From: Marivirga arenosa
GTDB lineage: Bacteria; Bacteroidota; Bacteroidia; Cytophagales; Cyclobacteriaceae
Reading direction: 5' to 3'
Assembly (NCBI RefSeq): GCF_030503875.2
Contig: NZ_CP129968.2
Span: forward strand, 682,001 to 746,000
Length of the DNA stretch: 64,000 nt
The notes under the pieces: model-generated
Told to the model about the DNA's origin: nothing
What the model saw: only the letters and a program-made list of their open reading frames with translations
Databases searched by the model: none
In this document: in pieces, positions 52,309-60,423 of the stretch
How positions within the stretch are numbered: position 1 is the stretch's first letter
Layout: each line of letters opens with the position of its first letter
Translations under genes and position numbers: made by a program

Positions 52309-53226
52309 ATGGATTATAATTTACTTAAAGAACTCTGCAGTATTCACGCTCCTTCTGGAGAAGAATACACAATGAAAAATTATCTGCTTCAATACATAAA
52401 AAAGAACCAAGCGAATTGGAAAGTACAACCTAAGCTGTATCATGGTGAAGAATTTCAGGATTGCTTAATATTAGTATTTGGTGAGCCGAGGACTGCAGTT
52501 TTTGCCCATATGGATTCTATTGGGTTTACGGTTAGGTATGAAAATCAATTGGTTCCTATTGGGGGGCCAGATGCTAAAACAGGATATAGGTTAAAAGGTG
52601 AAGATTCACTAGGGCCTATTGCTTGTGAGTTGGAGGTCAATAAAGAGAATCAGACATTCTACAAATTTGGAAGAGGGATTGACAGAGGAGCTAGTTTAAC
52701 TTTTGAATGTGATTTTAGAGAGTCTGATGAATACATACAATCATGCTATTTAGATAATCGACTTGGTGTATTCAACTGTCTACAATTGGCAGAAACTTTG
52801 GAAGATGGAATGATTATTTTTTCTACCTATGAAGAGCATGGAGGTGGTTCTGTTCCATTCCTTGCCAAATTTATGGTAGAGAAATATGGCGTTTATCAAG
52901 CATTAATTTCTGACATAACATGGGTAACGGAAGGTGTAAAACATGCTGAAGGCGTTGCTATTTCGATGCGTGATAAAAGTGTTCCAAGGCAATCGTTCAT
53001 TCAAATGATTCAAAACCTAGCAGAAAATTCAAACATACCCTATCAGTTAGAAGTTGAGGCAAGTGGCTCAAGCGATGGAGGGTATCTGCAAGAAACACCC
53101 TATCCTATTGACTGGTGCTTTATTGGTGCTCCTGAAGATAATGTGCATTCACCGGATGAGAAAGTTCATAAAAAGGACATCCAATCAATGGTGGAAATGT
53201 ATAAATATTTAATGAGTGAATTATAA
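52309..53226 (+). CDS. M42-family metallo-aminopeptidase
   Basis: A 305-residue zinc peptidase. The metal ligands appear in order: FAHMDSIGF (His and Asp), CYLDNRLGVFN (bridging Asp), STYEEHGGGS (catalytic Glu and ligand), DITWVTEG, and VHSPDEKVHKKD (last His). M42 members form large tetrahedral shells and trim peptides. It is shorter than typical members (about 340-360). The hpt gene starts directly after its stop codon. Confidence 0.85.
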   Translation: MDYNLLKELCSIHAPSGEEYTMKNYLLQYIKKNQANWKVQPKLYHGEEFQDCLILVFGEPRTAVFAHMDSIGFTVRYENQLVPIGGPDAKTGYRLKGEDSLGPIACELEVNKENQTFYKFGRGIDRGASLTFECDFRESDEYIQSCYLDNRLGVFNCLQLAETLEDGMIIFSTYEEHGGGSVPFLAKFMVEKYGVYQALISDITWVTEGVKHAEGVAISMRDKSVPRQSFIQMIQNLAENSNIPYQLEVEASGSSDGGYLQETPYPIDWCFIGAPEDNVHSPDEKVHKKDIQSMVEMYKYLMSEL

Positions 53227-53754
53227 ATGGTGAAGATTTTAGATAAAGAATTCATTCCATTCATCTCTGCTGATGAAATCAGTAAAAGAATCAGTGAATT
53301 AGCAGGTGAAATCAATAATTACTATCAGGATAAAGAGCCTTTGGTAGTTAGCGTTTTGAATGGTTCATTTATTTTTACTGCAGATTTAATTAGATCAATG
53401 GATATTCCAGTTGAACTTACTTTTATAAGAGTAGCTTCTTATGAAGCTTTAAAAACCACTGGTAAGGTTAGAGAAATATTAGGCCTTAAGGAAAATGTTT
53501 TTGGACGAGATTTACTGATACTAGAGGATATAGTGGATACAGGAAATACTTTAGAACATTTACTCGATGCTTTTAAGGATTTAGGAACAAAATCCATTAA
53601 AGTAGCTAGCTTACTTCATAAACCAGATGCTCAAGAAAAAGGGAATAAACCAGATTTTGTTGGTTTTGAAATTCCTAATAAGTTTGTTGTAGGATATGGG
53701 CTAGATTATGAAGGAAAAGGTAGAGAACTAAAAGAGATTTATCAATTGGCATGA
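53227..53754 (+). CDS. hpt: Hypoxanthine phosphoribosyltransferase
   Basis: A 175-residue purine salvage enzyme. The PRPP motif LLILEDIVDTGNTLEHLL is intact, SVLNGSFIFTADLIRSM holds the flexible-loop start, and PDFVGFEIPNKFVVGYGLDY contains the base-binding residues. It starts at the base after the M42 stop, so the two are co-transcribed. The adk gene follows 173 bp downstream with its own promoter. Confidence 0.95.
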   Translation: MVKILDKEFIPFISADEISKRISELAGEINNYYQDKEPLVVSVLNGSFIFTADLIRSMDIPVELTFIRVASYEALKTTGKVREILGLKENVFGRDLLILEDIVDTGNTLEHLLDAFKDLGTKSIKVASLLHKPDAQEKGNKPDFVGFEIPNKFVVGYGLDYEGKGRELKEIYQLA

Positions 53755-53898
53755 TAAAGCTTATGTATAAGTTGGTAACATTTATTACCTATAGGCTTGA
53801 TTTAAACTATTAGCTTCAAATTCAATAAAACACCTATGGAGGTTCCAATATTCTCTACAAAGAGGAGCCTTTATTGGCAATTTTAATCATAAAACTTT

Positions 53899-53906
53899 TA
53901 TATTTG
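53899..53906 (+). promoter_or_regulatory. -7 element of adk
   Basis: TATATTTG at 53899-53906 matches TAnnTTTG. TTG at 53874-53876 is 22 bp upstream. It predicts a leader of about 17 nt before the ATG at 53928. Confidence 0.55.
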
Positions 53907-53927
53907 ATTTTCTTATAAATTACAATC

Positions 53928-54506
53928 ATGTTAAATATTATACTATTTGGACCTCCTGGTGCAGGTAAAGGTACCCAAAGTGAAAAAATAATCGACAAAT
54001 ATAAATTAACACACATTGCAACCGGTGACTTATTCCGTAAGCATTTGGGAGAAGGGACTGACTTAGGAAAGTTAGCTCAAAAGTATATGGACGAAGGTAA
54101 TTTGGTGCCTGATGAGGTGGTGATTGGAATGGTAGATGAGAAAATAAAAGAAACTCAAGCCTCAAGTGATGGCTATATTTTCGATGGTTTTCCAAGAACT
54201 GTACCTCAAGCAAAAGCATTAGATACTCTTTTAGAAGAAAAGGGAGAAAAAATTGCGGGAATGATTGCTTTAGATGTTCCTGAAGAAGAATTGAAAAAAA
54301 GAATTCAAGAAAGAGGTAAAACATCAGGAAGAGCTGATGATCAAGATATAACTAAAATTGAAAATAGAATAAAGGTTTATCTTGCGGAAACTTTACCTGT
54401 TGCAAATTACTACGATGCTGAAGGAAAGTATGTAAAGATTCATGGTGTGGGTAGCATCGAGGAGATTTTTAATAATATTTCAACTGAAATTGATAAATTG
54501 AAGTAG
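53928..54506 (+). CDS. adk: Adenylate kinase
   Basis: A 192-residue, short-LID adenylate kinase. P-loop GPPGAGKGTQSEKI, the AMP-binding GDLFRKHLGEGTDLG and FDGFPRTVPQA, and the short LID RGKTSGRADDQ are visible. It interconverts ATP, ADP and AMP. A strong terminator follows at 54527-54553. Confidence 0.97.
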   Translation: MLNIILFGPPGAGKGTQSEKIIDKYKLTHIATGDLFRKHLGEGTDLGKLAQKYMDEGNLVPDEVVIGMVDEKIKETQASSDGYIFDGFPRTVPQAKALDTLLEEKGEKIAGMIALDVPEEELKKRIQERGKTSGRADDQDITKIENRIKVYLAETLPVANYYDAEGKYVKIHGVGSIEEIFNNISTEIDKLK

Positions 54507-54526
54507 TTGATTTCAGTCTCGAAAAG

Positions 54527-54553
54527 AGCCGACTCATTCAAAATGGGTCGGCT
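54527..54553 (+). terminator. Hairpin terminator of adk
   Basis: AGCCGACTCATT (54527-54538) pairs with AATGGGTCGGCT (54542-54553), one G-U pair and a 3-nt loop, followed by TTTTTT. Confidence 0.9.
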
Positions 54554-54578
54554 TTTTTATTTACTGCCGAATTTAACC

Positions 54579-54586
54579 TAAATTTG
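54579..54586 (+). promoter_or_regulatory. -7 element of obgE
   Basis: TAAATTTG at 54579-54586 matches TAnnTTTG, giving a leader of about 15 nt to the ATG at 54606. No TTG -33 element at the usual spacing. Confidence 0.45.
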
Positions 54587-54605
54587 CGCCTTAAAAATTA
54601 GTCCA

Positions 54606-55598
54606 ATGGCCAATCCAAACTTTATTGATTATGTGAAATTCTGCTCTCGCTCAGGAAAAGGTGGTGCAGGTGCTGTTTCTATGCGTAGAGAGAAACACGT
54701 TCCAAAAGGTGGGCCAGATGGAGGAAATGGTGGCCGAGGAGGAAATATTATTCTTAGAGGTAACACTCAATTATGGACATTACTCCATTTGAAATATAAG
54801 AAACATGTGATTGCAGATGCTGGGGCACCTGGAGCAGGAGCAAGAAGTTCTGGTGCTGATGGCAAAGATGTGATCTTAGAAGTTCCCTTAGGGACTATAG
54901 CTAAAGATGCTGAGACAGGTGAAGTAAGATTTGAAATCACTGAAGAGGGAGAGGAAAAGATTTTGACCCAAGGAGGAAGAGGAGGATTAGGTAATGCTAA
55001 TTTTAAAACGTCTACCAACCAGACACCACGCTATGCCCAACCTGGTGAAGATGGTATTGAAGAATGGATTATTCTTGAATTAAAGCTATTAGCAGATGTT
55101 GGTTTAGTGGGATTTCCTAATGCTGGTAAAAGCACCTTGCTTTCTGTAGTTTCTGCTGCAAAGCCAGAAATTGCTGATTATGCTTTCACAACCCTAACTC
55201 CAAATTTAGGGGTAATTCCTTACCGAGATCATAAGTCATTTGTTATGGCGGACATCCCTGGAATAATTGAGGGTGCCGCGGCAGGTAAAGGATTAGGGAC
55301 TCGATTTTTAAGACATATCGAAAGAAATTCTATACTACTTTTTATGATTCCTGCAGATAGTAAGGATGTAAAGAAAGAGTATGAAATACTAATAAATGAG
55401 CTAAAAGAATATAATCCTGAGCTGCTGGATAAGAATAGACTTTTAGCGATTACAAAAGCTGATTTATTGGATGAAGAGCTAATGGAAGAGCTTAAAGTAG
55501 AAATTCCTAAAGAGCTTCCTTATGTTTTTATTTCTTCATTAACACAATTTAATATTGATCAGCTGAAAGATATGATTTGGAAGGCTTTAACCGCCTAA
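54606..55598 (+). CDS. obgE: Obg family GTPase
   Basis: A 330-residue GTPase involved in 50S ribosome assembly and stress signalling. The glycine-rich Obg fold fills residues 1-158 (FCRSG-type start [18 protein letters not shown] and [18 protein letters not shown]). The G domain has [11 protein letters not shown] (G1), TTLTPNLG (G2), [10 protein letters not shown] (G3) and TKAD (G4). There is no extra C-terminal domain, as in other Bacteroidota. Confidence 0.97.
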   Translation: MANPNFIDYVKFCSRSGKGGAGAVSMRREKHVPKGGPDGGNGGRGGNIILRGNTQLWTLLHLKYKKHVIADAGAPGAGARSSGADGKDVILEVPLGTIAKDAETGEVRFEITEEGEEKILTQGGRGGLGNANFKTSTNQTPRYAQPGEDGIEEWIILELKLLADVGLVGFPNAGKSTLLSVVSAAKPEIADYAFTTLTPNLGVIPYRDHKSFVMADIPGIIEGAAAGKGLGTRFLRHIERNSILLFMIPADSKDVKKEYEILINELKEYNPELLDKNRLLAITKADLLDEELMEELKVEIPKELPYVFISSLTQFNIDQLKDMIWKALTA

Positions 55599-55679
55599 TG
55601 TCATCTTGTCAGCTAATCTTGGCTTGGCAAAATCCTTGTTAAATATTGCTTAAAATAAGTTTAATAACATCATACAGTT

Positions 55680-56291
55680 ATGGCTAAAGAAGAATTAGAC
55701 GAAAAAGATTTGAATAAAACAGCTGAAAATGCTGAAGATATAAAAGATGAGCAGAATTCTGATGAGGAAGTAAAAGACGAGTTGACGGAAGAGGAAAAAA
55801 AAGCAGCGGCTGAAGCTCAAGCAAAGGATGAAGAATTGTCAGATTTTGAGAAGTTAGAAATAGAACTGGCAGAGTCTAAGGATAAATTCTTACGTCTTTA
55901 TTCTGAATTTGAAAATTTCAGAAGAAGAAATGCAAAAGAGAGATTAGAATTAGTAAAAACTGCTTCAGAAGAGTTGATTTCTGAATTATTACCCGTTATG
56001 GATGATTTTGAACGCGCTGAGAAGTCTTTTGATGACCAATCAGAAAATGATTCTTTAAAGGAAGGGTTTACGCTTATCAAAAATAAATTCGAGAAAACAT
56101 TAACCAATAAAGGCTTAAAAGCTATGGATAGTGATGCAGGCATTGAATTTGATCCTGAAATCCATGAAGCAATTACCAAAATACCTGCACCTGATGAAAA
56201 ATTAAAGGGTAAAGTGGTTGATGTAGTTGAAAAAGGGTACCTGTTGAATGACAAGGTTATCCGTTTTGCAAAAGTTGTTATAGGAGAATAA
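55680..56291 (+). CDS. grpE: GrpE nucleotide exchange factor
   Basis: A 203-residue co-chaperone for DnaK. A long acidic, low-complexity N-terminus (residues 1-55) leads into the coiled coil ([33 protein letters not shown], listed as the observed helix order) and the beta-wing end with INPxxHEAI-like [13 protein letters not shown]. The dnaJ gene starts 10 bp downstream, so the two form an operon. No CIRCE element was found upstream. dnaK is not in the window. Confidence 0.95.
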   Translation: MAKEELDEKDLNKTAENAEDIKDEQNSDEEVKDELTEEEKKAAAEAQAKDEELSDFEKLEIELAESKDKFLRLYSEFENFRRRNAKERLELVKTASEELISELLPVMDDFERAEKSFDDQSENDSLKEGFTLIKNKFEKTLTNKGLKAMDSDAGIEFDPEIHEAITKIPAPDEKLKGKVVDVVEKGYLLNDKVIRFAKVVIGE

Positions 56292-56301
56292 AAAGATTAA
56301 G

Positions 56302-57429
56302 ATGGCGAAGAGAGACTATTATGATATTCTTGGTGTTAGCAAGGGGGCTTCGGATGATGAGATTAAGAAGGCTTATAGAAAAGTAGCCATCAAATTTCAT
56401 CCTGATAAAAATCCTGATAACCCAGAAGCAGAGGAGAAATTTAAGGAAGCAGCGGAAGCATATGAAGTTTTAAGAGATCCACAAAAACGCCAACGATATG
56501 ATCAATTTGGTCATGATGGTATGAAAGGAGGCCCTGGTGGCTTCGGTGGAGGAGGTATGAATATGGAAGATATCTTCTCTCAATTTGGTGACATCTTCGG
56601 TGGTGGCGGAGGTGGTGGCTTCGAAAGCTTCTTTGGCGGAGGCGGTGGCCGTAGAAGTAGAGGTAGAAGAGGCTCTAACCTAAGAATTAAGTTGAAACTT
56701 AATTTAAAAGAGATTGCTCATGGTTGTGAAAAGAAGATTAAGGTAAACCGTCTAGTTTCTGCTGATGGTGTTACCTACAAAACTTGTGAAACCTGTGGAG
56801 GTTCTGGCCAGGTAAGAAGAGTAACGAATACTATGTTAGGACAAATGGTTTCAGCTAGTACTTGCCCTACTTGTCATGGGTCAGGTAAATTTATTGATAA
56901 AAAACCACCTCATGTAGATAATACAGGTCTTCAGTCAAAAGAAGAGGTTATCAATGTAAAAATTCCTGCTGGAGTTTCAGATGGGATGCAATTATCAATG
57001 TCAGGAAAAGGAAATGAGGCACCAATGGGTGGGCCAGCCGGTGATTTGATGATCTTGATTGAGGAGTTGGAGCATGATGTATTGAAGCGTGATGGGAATA
57101 ACATCATCTACGATCTTTATCTAAACTTTGTTGATGCTGTTTTAGGTACTTCTGTTGAGGTTCCAACAATTGATGGTAAAGTAAAGATTAAGATAGAAAC
57201 TGGTACGCAGTCAGGTAAAATCTTAAGGTTAAGAGGCAAAGGGGTAGGAGATGTAAATGGTTACGGTAGAGGTGATCAATTAATACATGTAAATGTTTGG
57301 ACTCCTAAAAAAGTCTCTGATGATGAAAAGCAAATGCTTGAAAGCATGAGAGGTTCAGATAACTTTAAACCAAATCCTACTAAAGCGGATAAAGGATTTT
57401 TTGATAGAGTAAAAGAGTTTTTTAATTGA
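56302..57429 (+). CDS. dnaJ: Chaperone DnaJ with a reduced zinc-binding domain
   Basis: A 375-residue Hsp40. The J domain (residues 4-70) has the HPD motif at 33-35. A glycine/phenylalanine-rich linker follows (75-120). In the usual zinc-binding region only two CxxCxGxG motifs remain: CETCGGSG (C162, C165) and CPTCHGSG (C188, C191). Motifs 1 and 4 of the standard four are replaced by [10 protein letters not shown] and [11 protein letters not shown]. Thus zinc site II is kept and site I, made by motifs 1 and 4, is lost. The C-terminal substrate-binding domains are intact. It is in an operon with grpE and ends at a strong terminator. Confidence 0.95.
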   Translation: MAKRDYYDILGVSKGASDDEIKKAYRKVAIKFHPDKNPDNPEAEEKFKEAAEAYEVLRDPQKRQRYDQFGHDGMKGGPGGFGGGGMNMEDIFSQFGDIFGGGGGGGFESFFGGGGGRRSRGRRGSNLRIKLKLNLKEIAHGCEKKIKVNRLVSADGVTYKTCETCGGSGQVRRVTNTMLGQMVSASTCPTCHGSGKFIDKKPPHVDNTGLQSKEEVINVKIPAGVSDGMQLSMSGKGNEAPMGGPAGDLMILIEELEHDVLKRDGNNIIYDLYLNFVDAVLGTSVEVPTIDGKVKIKIETGTQSGKILRLRGKGVGDVNGYGRGDQLIHVNVWTPKKVSDDEKQMLESMRGSDNFKPNPTKADKGFFDRVKEFFN

Positions 57430-57482
57430 TTTGCACTCTGAGCAGAATTTGATATAGAAGCACTTTTTTAAGTTAAATTGTT

Positions 57483-57518
57483 AAAAAGCCACTGTTTAAA
57501 TATAAATAGTGGCTTTTT
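57483..57518 (+). terminator. Hairpin terminator of grpE-dnaJ
   Basis: AAAAAGCCACT (57483-57493) pairs with AGTGGCTTTTT (57508-57518). The stem can be extended inward by TTTA/TAAA pairs. It ends the grpE-dnaJ operon. Confidence 0.88.
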
Positions 57519-57566
57519 AAGTTTAATTAGAAAACTAAAAGATTCATGTTACCGTATTACCTCATC

Positions 57567-58472
57567 ATGAATAGGGTATTTCAATTTTTGATGTCATTTT
57601 TATTAATGGCATTGTTTTCTATTAATCTATTAGGGCAAGAGCTGCACAAGTACTTTGAAATTAAGCACGCTAAAGCAATTGATAAAATAGATTTAAATGT
57701 ATCAACCAAGGCAGGTAAGTCTTTTTTAAATTCAGTTGATTCTGATGCCCCTTTATTAATTTTAGGAGCAAGTGAGAATGATGTTGCTGCTAGTACATTT
57801 AAAATTGAGGAAATACAAAACACTCAAAAAGTTGATGCTGACCTAACTTGCAAAAGCCATATGGGCTTAAATTTTACTGAATCTGTAGCAGGCAGTATTT
57901 TTTCTTCGGATGAGAAGCCAAGCGATATGTGGCAGCTCAATCTTTCAGAACACATAACATTTAATTTATCTTTAAATTATCTTATGGGAGAAGCCAATGT
58001 TGATTTAAGTAGATTGGCTATTGAAAGATTAAAAATAAAATCGGGCAGTGCAGATGTAAGACTTAGGTATTCTGATAAAATGATGAATAGCGTTGCTATG
58101 GATACCTTTTTCGTAAAGGTGAATTTTGGAAATATCTATGTTGAGGACTTAAATTATTCAATGGCAAAAGATGTAATTGCAGAAGTTGGTTTTGGTAATT
58201 TATCAATAGATTGCGGAAAAGACTGGAAAATAAATAGTAGAATAAATGCTTCAGTAGGAGCTGGTAATTTAAATATAATTTTACCTCCAGATGAGTTACC
58301 TGTTATCATTCGCATTCATGATTCTCCTTTATGTAATATCAAAATGGCCGATAATTTCAAAAAGATAGGTCATAATGCATTTAGTAATCAAGCTTACATA
58401 GATAATCCTGAAAATAGCATGGAGTTTATTTTAGATGTAGGAATGGGAAGCATTGCTTTTAAAACAAAGTAA
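57567..58472 (+). CDS. Exported toast-rack-like protein
   Basis: A 301-residue protein. I begin at ATG 57567, which gives a signal peptide (VFQFLMSFLLMALFSINLLGQ); ATG 57546 is seven codons upstream and possible. The mature part is rich in beta strands, with NLSLNYLMGEANVDLSRLAIERLKI... and GNLSIDCGKDW, VGAGNLNIILP. It resembles the toast-rack/LiaF-like DUF2154 fold seen in membrane-stress proteins. Function is unknown. A large structured gap follows. Confidence 0.75.
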   Translation: MNRVFQFLMSFLLMALFSINLLGQELHKYFEIKHAKAIDKIDLNVSTKAGKSFLNSVDSDAPLLILGASENDVAASTFKIEEIQNTQKVDADLTCKSHMGLNFTESVAGSIFSSDEKPSDMWQLNLSEHITFNLSLNYLMGEANVDLSRLAIERLKIKSGSADVRLRYSDKMMNSVAMDTFFVKVNFGNIYVEDLNYSMAKDVIAEVGFGNLSIDCGKDWKINSRINASVGAGNLNIILPPDELPVIIRIHDSPLCNIKMADNFKKIGHNAFSNQAYIDNPENSMEFILDVGMGSIAFKTK

Positions 58473-58578
58473 TTAACAATTACAAAACTTGAAATTAAGT
58501 ACTTTTACCATTAGCATTTCATAAATGCTACCACCTCCAAAAGATATAAAGGAGTACTTTACCTTATAAATTGTTAAT
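58472..58578 (+). other. Nested inverted-repeat element in a 450-bp gap
   Basis: Three stems nest in 107 nt: ATTAACAATT (58472-58481) with AATTGTTAAT (58569-58578); AAGTACT (58497-58503) with AGTACTT (58553-58559); TAGCATTT (58512-58519) with AAATGCTA (58523-58530). CTCC near 58535 can also pair with GGAG at 58551-58554. It may be an RNA structure or a small mobile-type element. I recognise no family. Confidence 0.4.
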
Positions 58579-58584
58579 AATACA

Positions 58585-58618
58585 AGCTATAAGAATATTT
58601 TTTTGAATTCTTATGGCT
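58585..58618 (+). other. 12-bp hairpin in the same gap
   Basis: AGCTATAAGAAT (58585-58596) pairs with ATTCTTATGGCT (58607-58618), one G-U pair, 10-nt loop. No T-run follows. The remaining gap (58619-58922) shows no clear ORF, promoter consensus or repeat. Confidence 0.45.
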
Positions 58619-58922
58619 ATTTGATGAACACTCATATAATGGAAGGGGGATAATTATTTGTACTACACTCCTTTTAAAAAATTAATAAAATGCAGTTCAA
58701 AAATTTTTAGTTTAATTTTTATCGGGCCAAAGGTTATAATATCTCAACGCCTATAGCAAATAAAGTCTAATTCAGAAATCTTTCGCTAGGTGGGTTTATT
58801 TTACAAATTCGTAGTATAGTACTAGAAACCGGACTGTTAGTCTCTATTTTTCACTATTTTGAGCATTTTTTTTAATACTTTTTATTAAAATTACAGATAG
58901 TTAATTTTTATCTGACCTAGTT

Positions 58923-60353
58923 GTGAAATTTTTTAAAATACTTTTCAAATTAATATCAGGGATATTACTACTCCTTCTAATTGCAATTTCATTTATTTTT
59001 TTAGTTGAGAATTACAATAGCAACTATTTAGAGATAGATGATCATAATTCAACCAATGATCTGATTATATCTAATGTGAATGTAATCCCTATGACTGCTG
59101 ATACTATTTATAAAAATCAAACTGTCATTATTAAAGATGGTATAATCAATAGCATTCAAAGTAAAACTCAATTACAAGAAGGTATAGAAGTAATAGATGG
59201 TTCTAATAAATTTTTAGCTCCTGGATTAATTGATATGCATGTTCACGTATGGGATGAATATGAATTGGGGCTTTATTTGGCAAATGGGGTTACAGCAGTC
59301 AGAAATGTATGGGGGTTACCCATGCATTTAAGATTAAAAGAGTCAATAAATGCTGAAGAAATCTATTCACCTAATTTTTATACTTCAGGCCCTAAGTTAA
59401 CAGGTCCAGAATTTATAGGTGATGATAATTTGAATCTTACTAACCCAAAAGAGGCTGCAAATAAAATTATTGATTACAAAAAAAGAGGCTATGATTTTAT
59501 AAAAACTTACTATGGTTTAACTCCTGAGATTTACGATGCCATAATTGATCAGGCCAAAAGTTCTAATATAGATATCATTGCTCACCCTTCTCAGAAAGTC
59601 CCGTATTCCTATCATTTTAATAATCAAATTAAGTCGATTGAACATGCAGAGGATATCGTTCAACAACCACTAAATTATTCATTGGATACTTTAAAACTTA
59701 AAGAAGTAGTCTCTGATTTTGCAGATTATGGTAAAGCCAATTTCTGTCCCACTTTAGTTGTTTATAATAATATTTACCAAATGCTAATTGATGATAACAT
59801 ACTGCAAGAGGACAGAATGAATTATATGAATCCATTGATAAAAATGGTGGATAGTGAAGCGCAATTTAACAGATGGCAAAACTCAAAATCAATTGATAGT
59901 TCAGTAGTCTCAAATATTAAAGCTCAACATGATTTTCATTTAAAAATTGTAAAAGATTTACATGATGCGGGTGTAAATATAATATGCGGAACGGATGCAG
60001 GAATCGGAGTTACAATGCCTGGTAAATCAATTCATAAAGAGCTCCAATTTTATTCCGAAGCAGGCTTATCAAATTTTGAGGTGCTGAAAACAGCAACTAT
60101 AAATGCTGCTAATACACATGAGTTAATGTCCAATATGGGTACTATCGAAAAGGGTAAAATTGCTAATCTCATTTTATTAAATGATAATCCATTAGAAGAT
60201 CTTTCAACCCTCCAAAATCCTGCTGCGGTTATCATAAATGGGCACTATCTTTCTCAAGAATTTTTAGAAGTACTAAAACAAGAAGCACTTGAAAGAAATA
60301 ACTTACTGTACACTGCCCTTTTTTATTTAGAGAATTTGTTAGTTGAGAAGTAA
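58923..60353 (+). CDS. Membrane-anchored amidohydrolase
   Basis: A 476-residue protein with a GTG start. One N-terminal helix (ILFKLISGILLLLLIAISFIFL) could anchor it. The metal-dependent hydrolase core shows LAPGLIDMHVHVW (HxH at 106-108), IIAHPSQK and SIEHAED (histidines) and CGTDAGIG (aspartate), matching imidazolonepropionase-like amidohydrolases. It probably hydrolyses a cyclic amide or dipeptide outside the cytoplasm. The substrate is unknown. It stands alone, with a 450-bp gap before it and a 70-bp gap with a palindrome after it. Confidence 0.85.
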   Translation: MKFFKILFKLISGILLLLLIAISFIFLVENYNSNYLEIDDHNSTNDLIISNVNVIPMTADTIYKNQTVIIKDGIINSIQSKTQLQEGIEVIDGSNKFLAPGLIDMHVHVWDEYELGLYLANGVTAVRNVWGLPMHLRLKESINAEEIYSPNFYTSGPKLTGPEFIGDDNLNLTNPKEAANKIIDYKKRGYDFIKTYYGLTPEIYDAIIDQAKSSNIDIIAHPSQKVPYSYHFNNQIKSIEHAEDIVQQPLNYSLDTLKLKEVVSDFADYGKANFCPTLVVYNNIYQMLIDDNILQEDRMNYMNPLIKMVDSEAQFNRWQNSKSIDSSVVSNIKAQHDFHLKIVKDLHDAGVNIICGTDAGIGVTMPGKSIHKELQFYSEAGLSNFEVLKTATINAANTHELMSNMGTIEKGKIANLILLNDNPLEDLSTLQNPAAVIINGHYLSQEFLEVLKQEALERNNLLYTALFYLENLLVEK

Positions 60354-60380
60354 TGTTTCAAGCCAGCAATTTCAATTTCA

Positions 60381-60396
60381 ATTTCAATATTGAAAT
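60381..60396. promoter_or_regulatory. Perfect 16-bp palindrome upstream of fhs
   Basis: ATTTCAATATTGAAAT is a perfect palindrome, immediately preceded by tandem ATTTCA hexamers (60369-60386). It lies 28 bp before the fhs start. It is a plausible operator. No T-run marks it as a terminator. Confidence 0.45.
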
Positions 60397-60423
60397 CTAA
60401 GTTTATTATTCTATTTTTAAATC

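Noticed and set aside
53836..53886. A 16-codon open frame (MEVPIFSTKR...) upstream of adk
   Set aside because: Too short, no ribosome-binding or promoter support, and it ends just before the adk -7 element. It is taken as chance.
55600..55680. A CIRCE-type heat-shock operator ahead of grpE
   Set aside because: The TTAGCACTC-N9-GAGTGCTAA inverted repeat was looked for and is absent.
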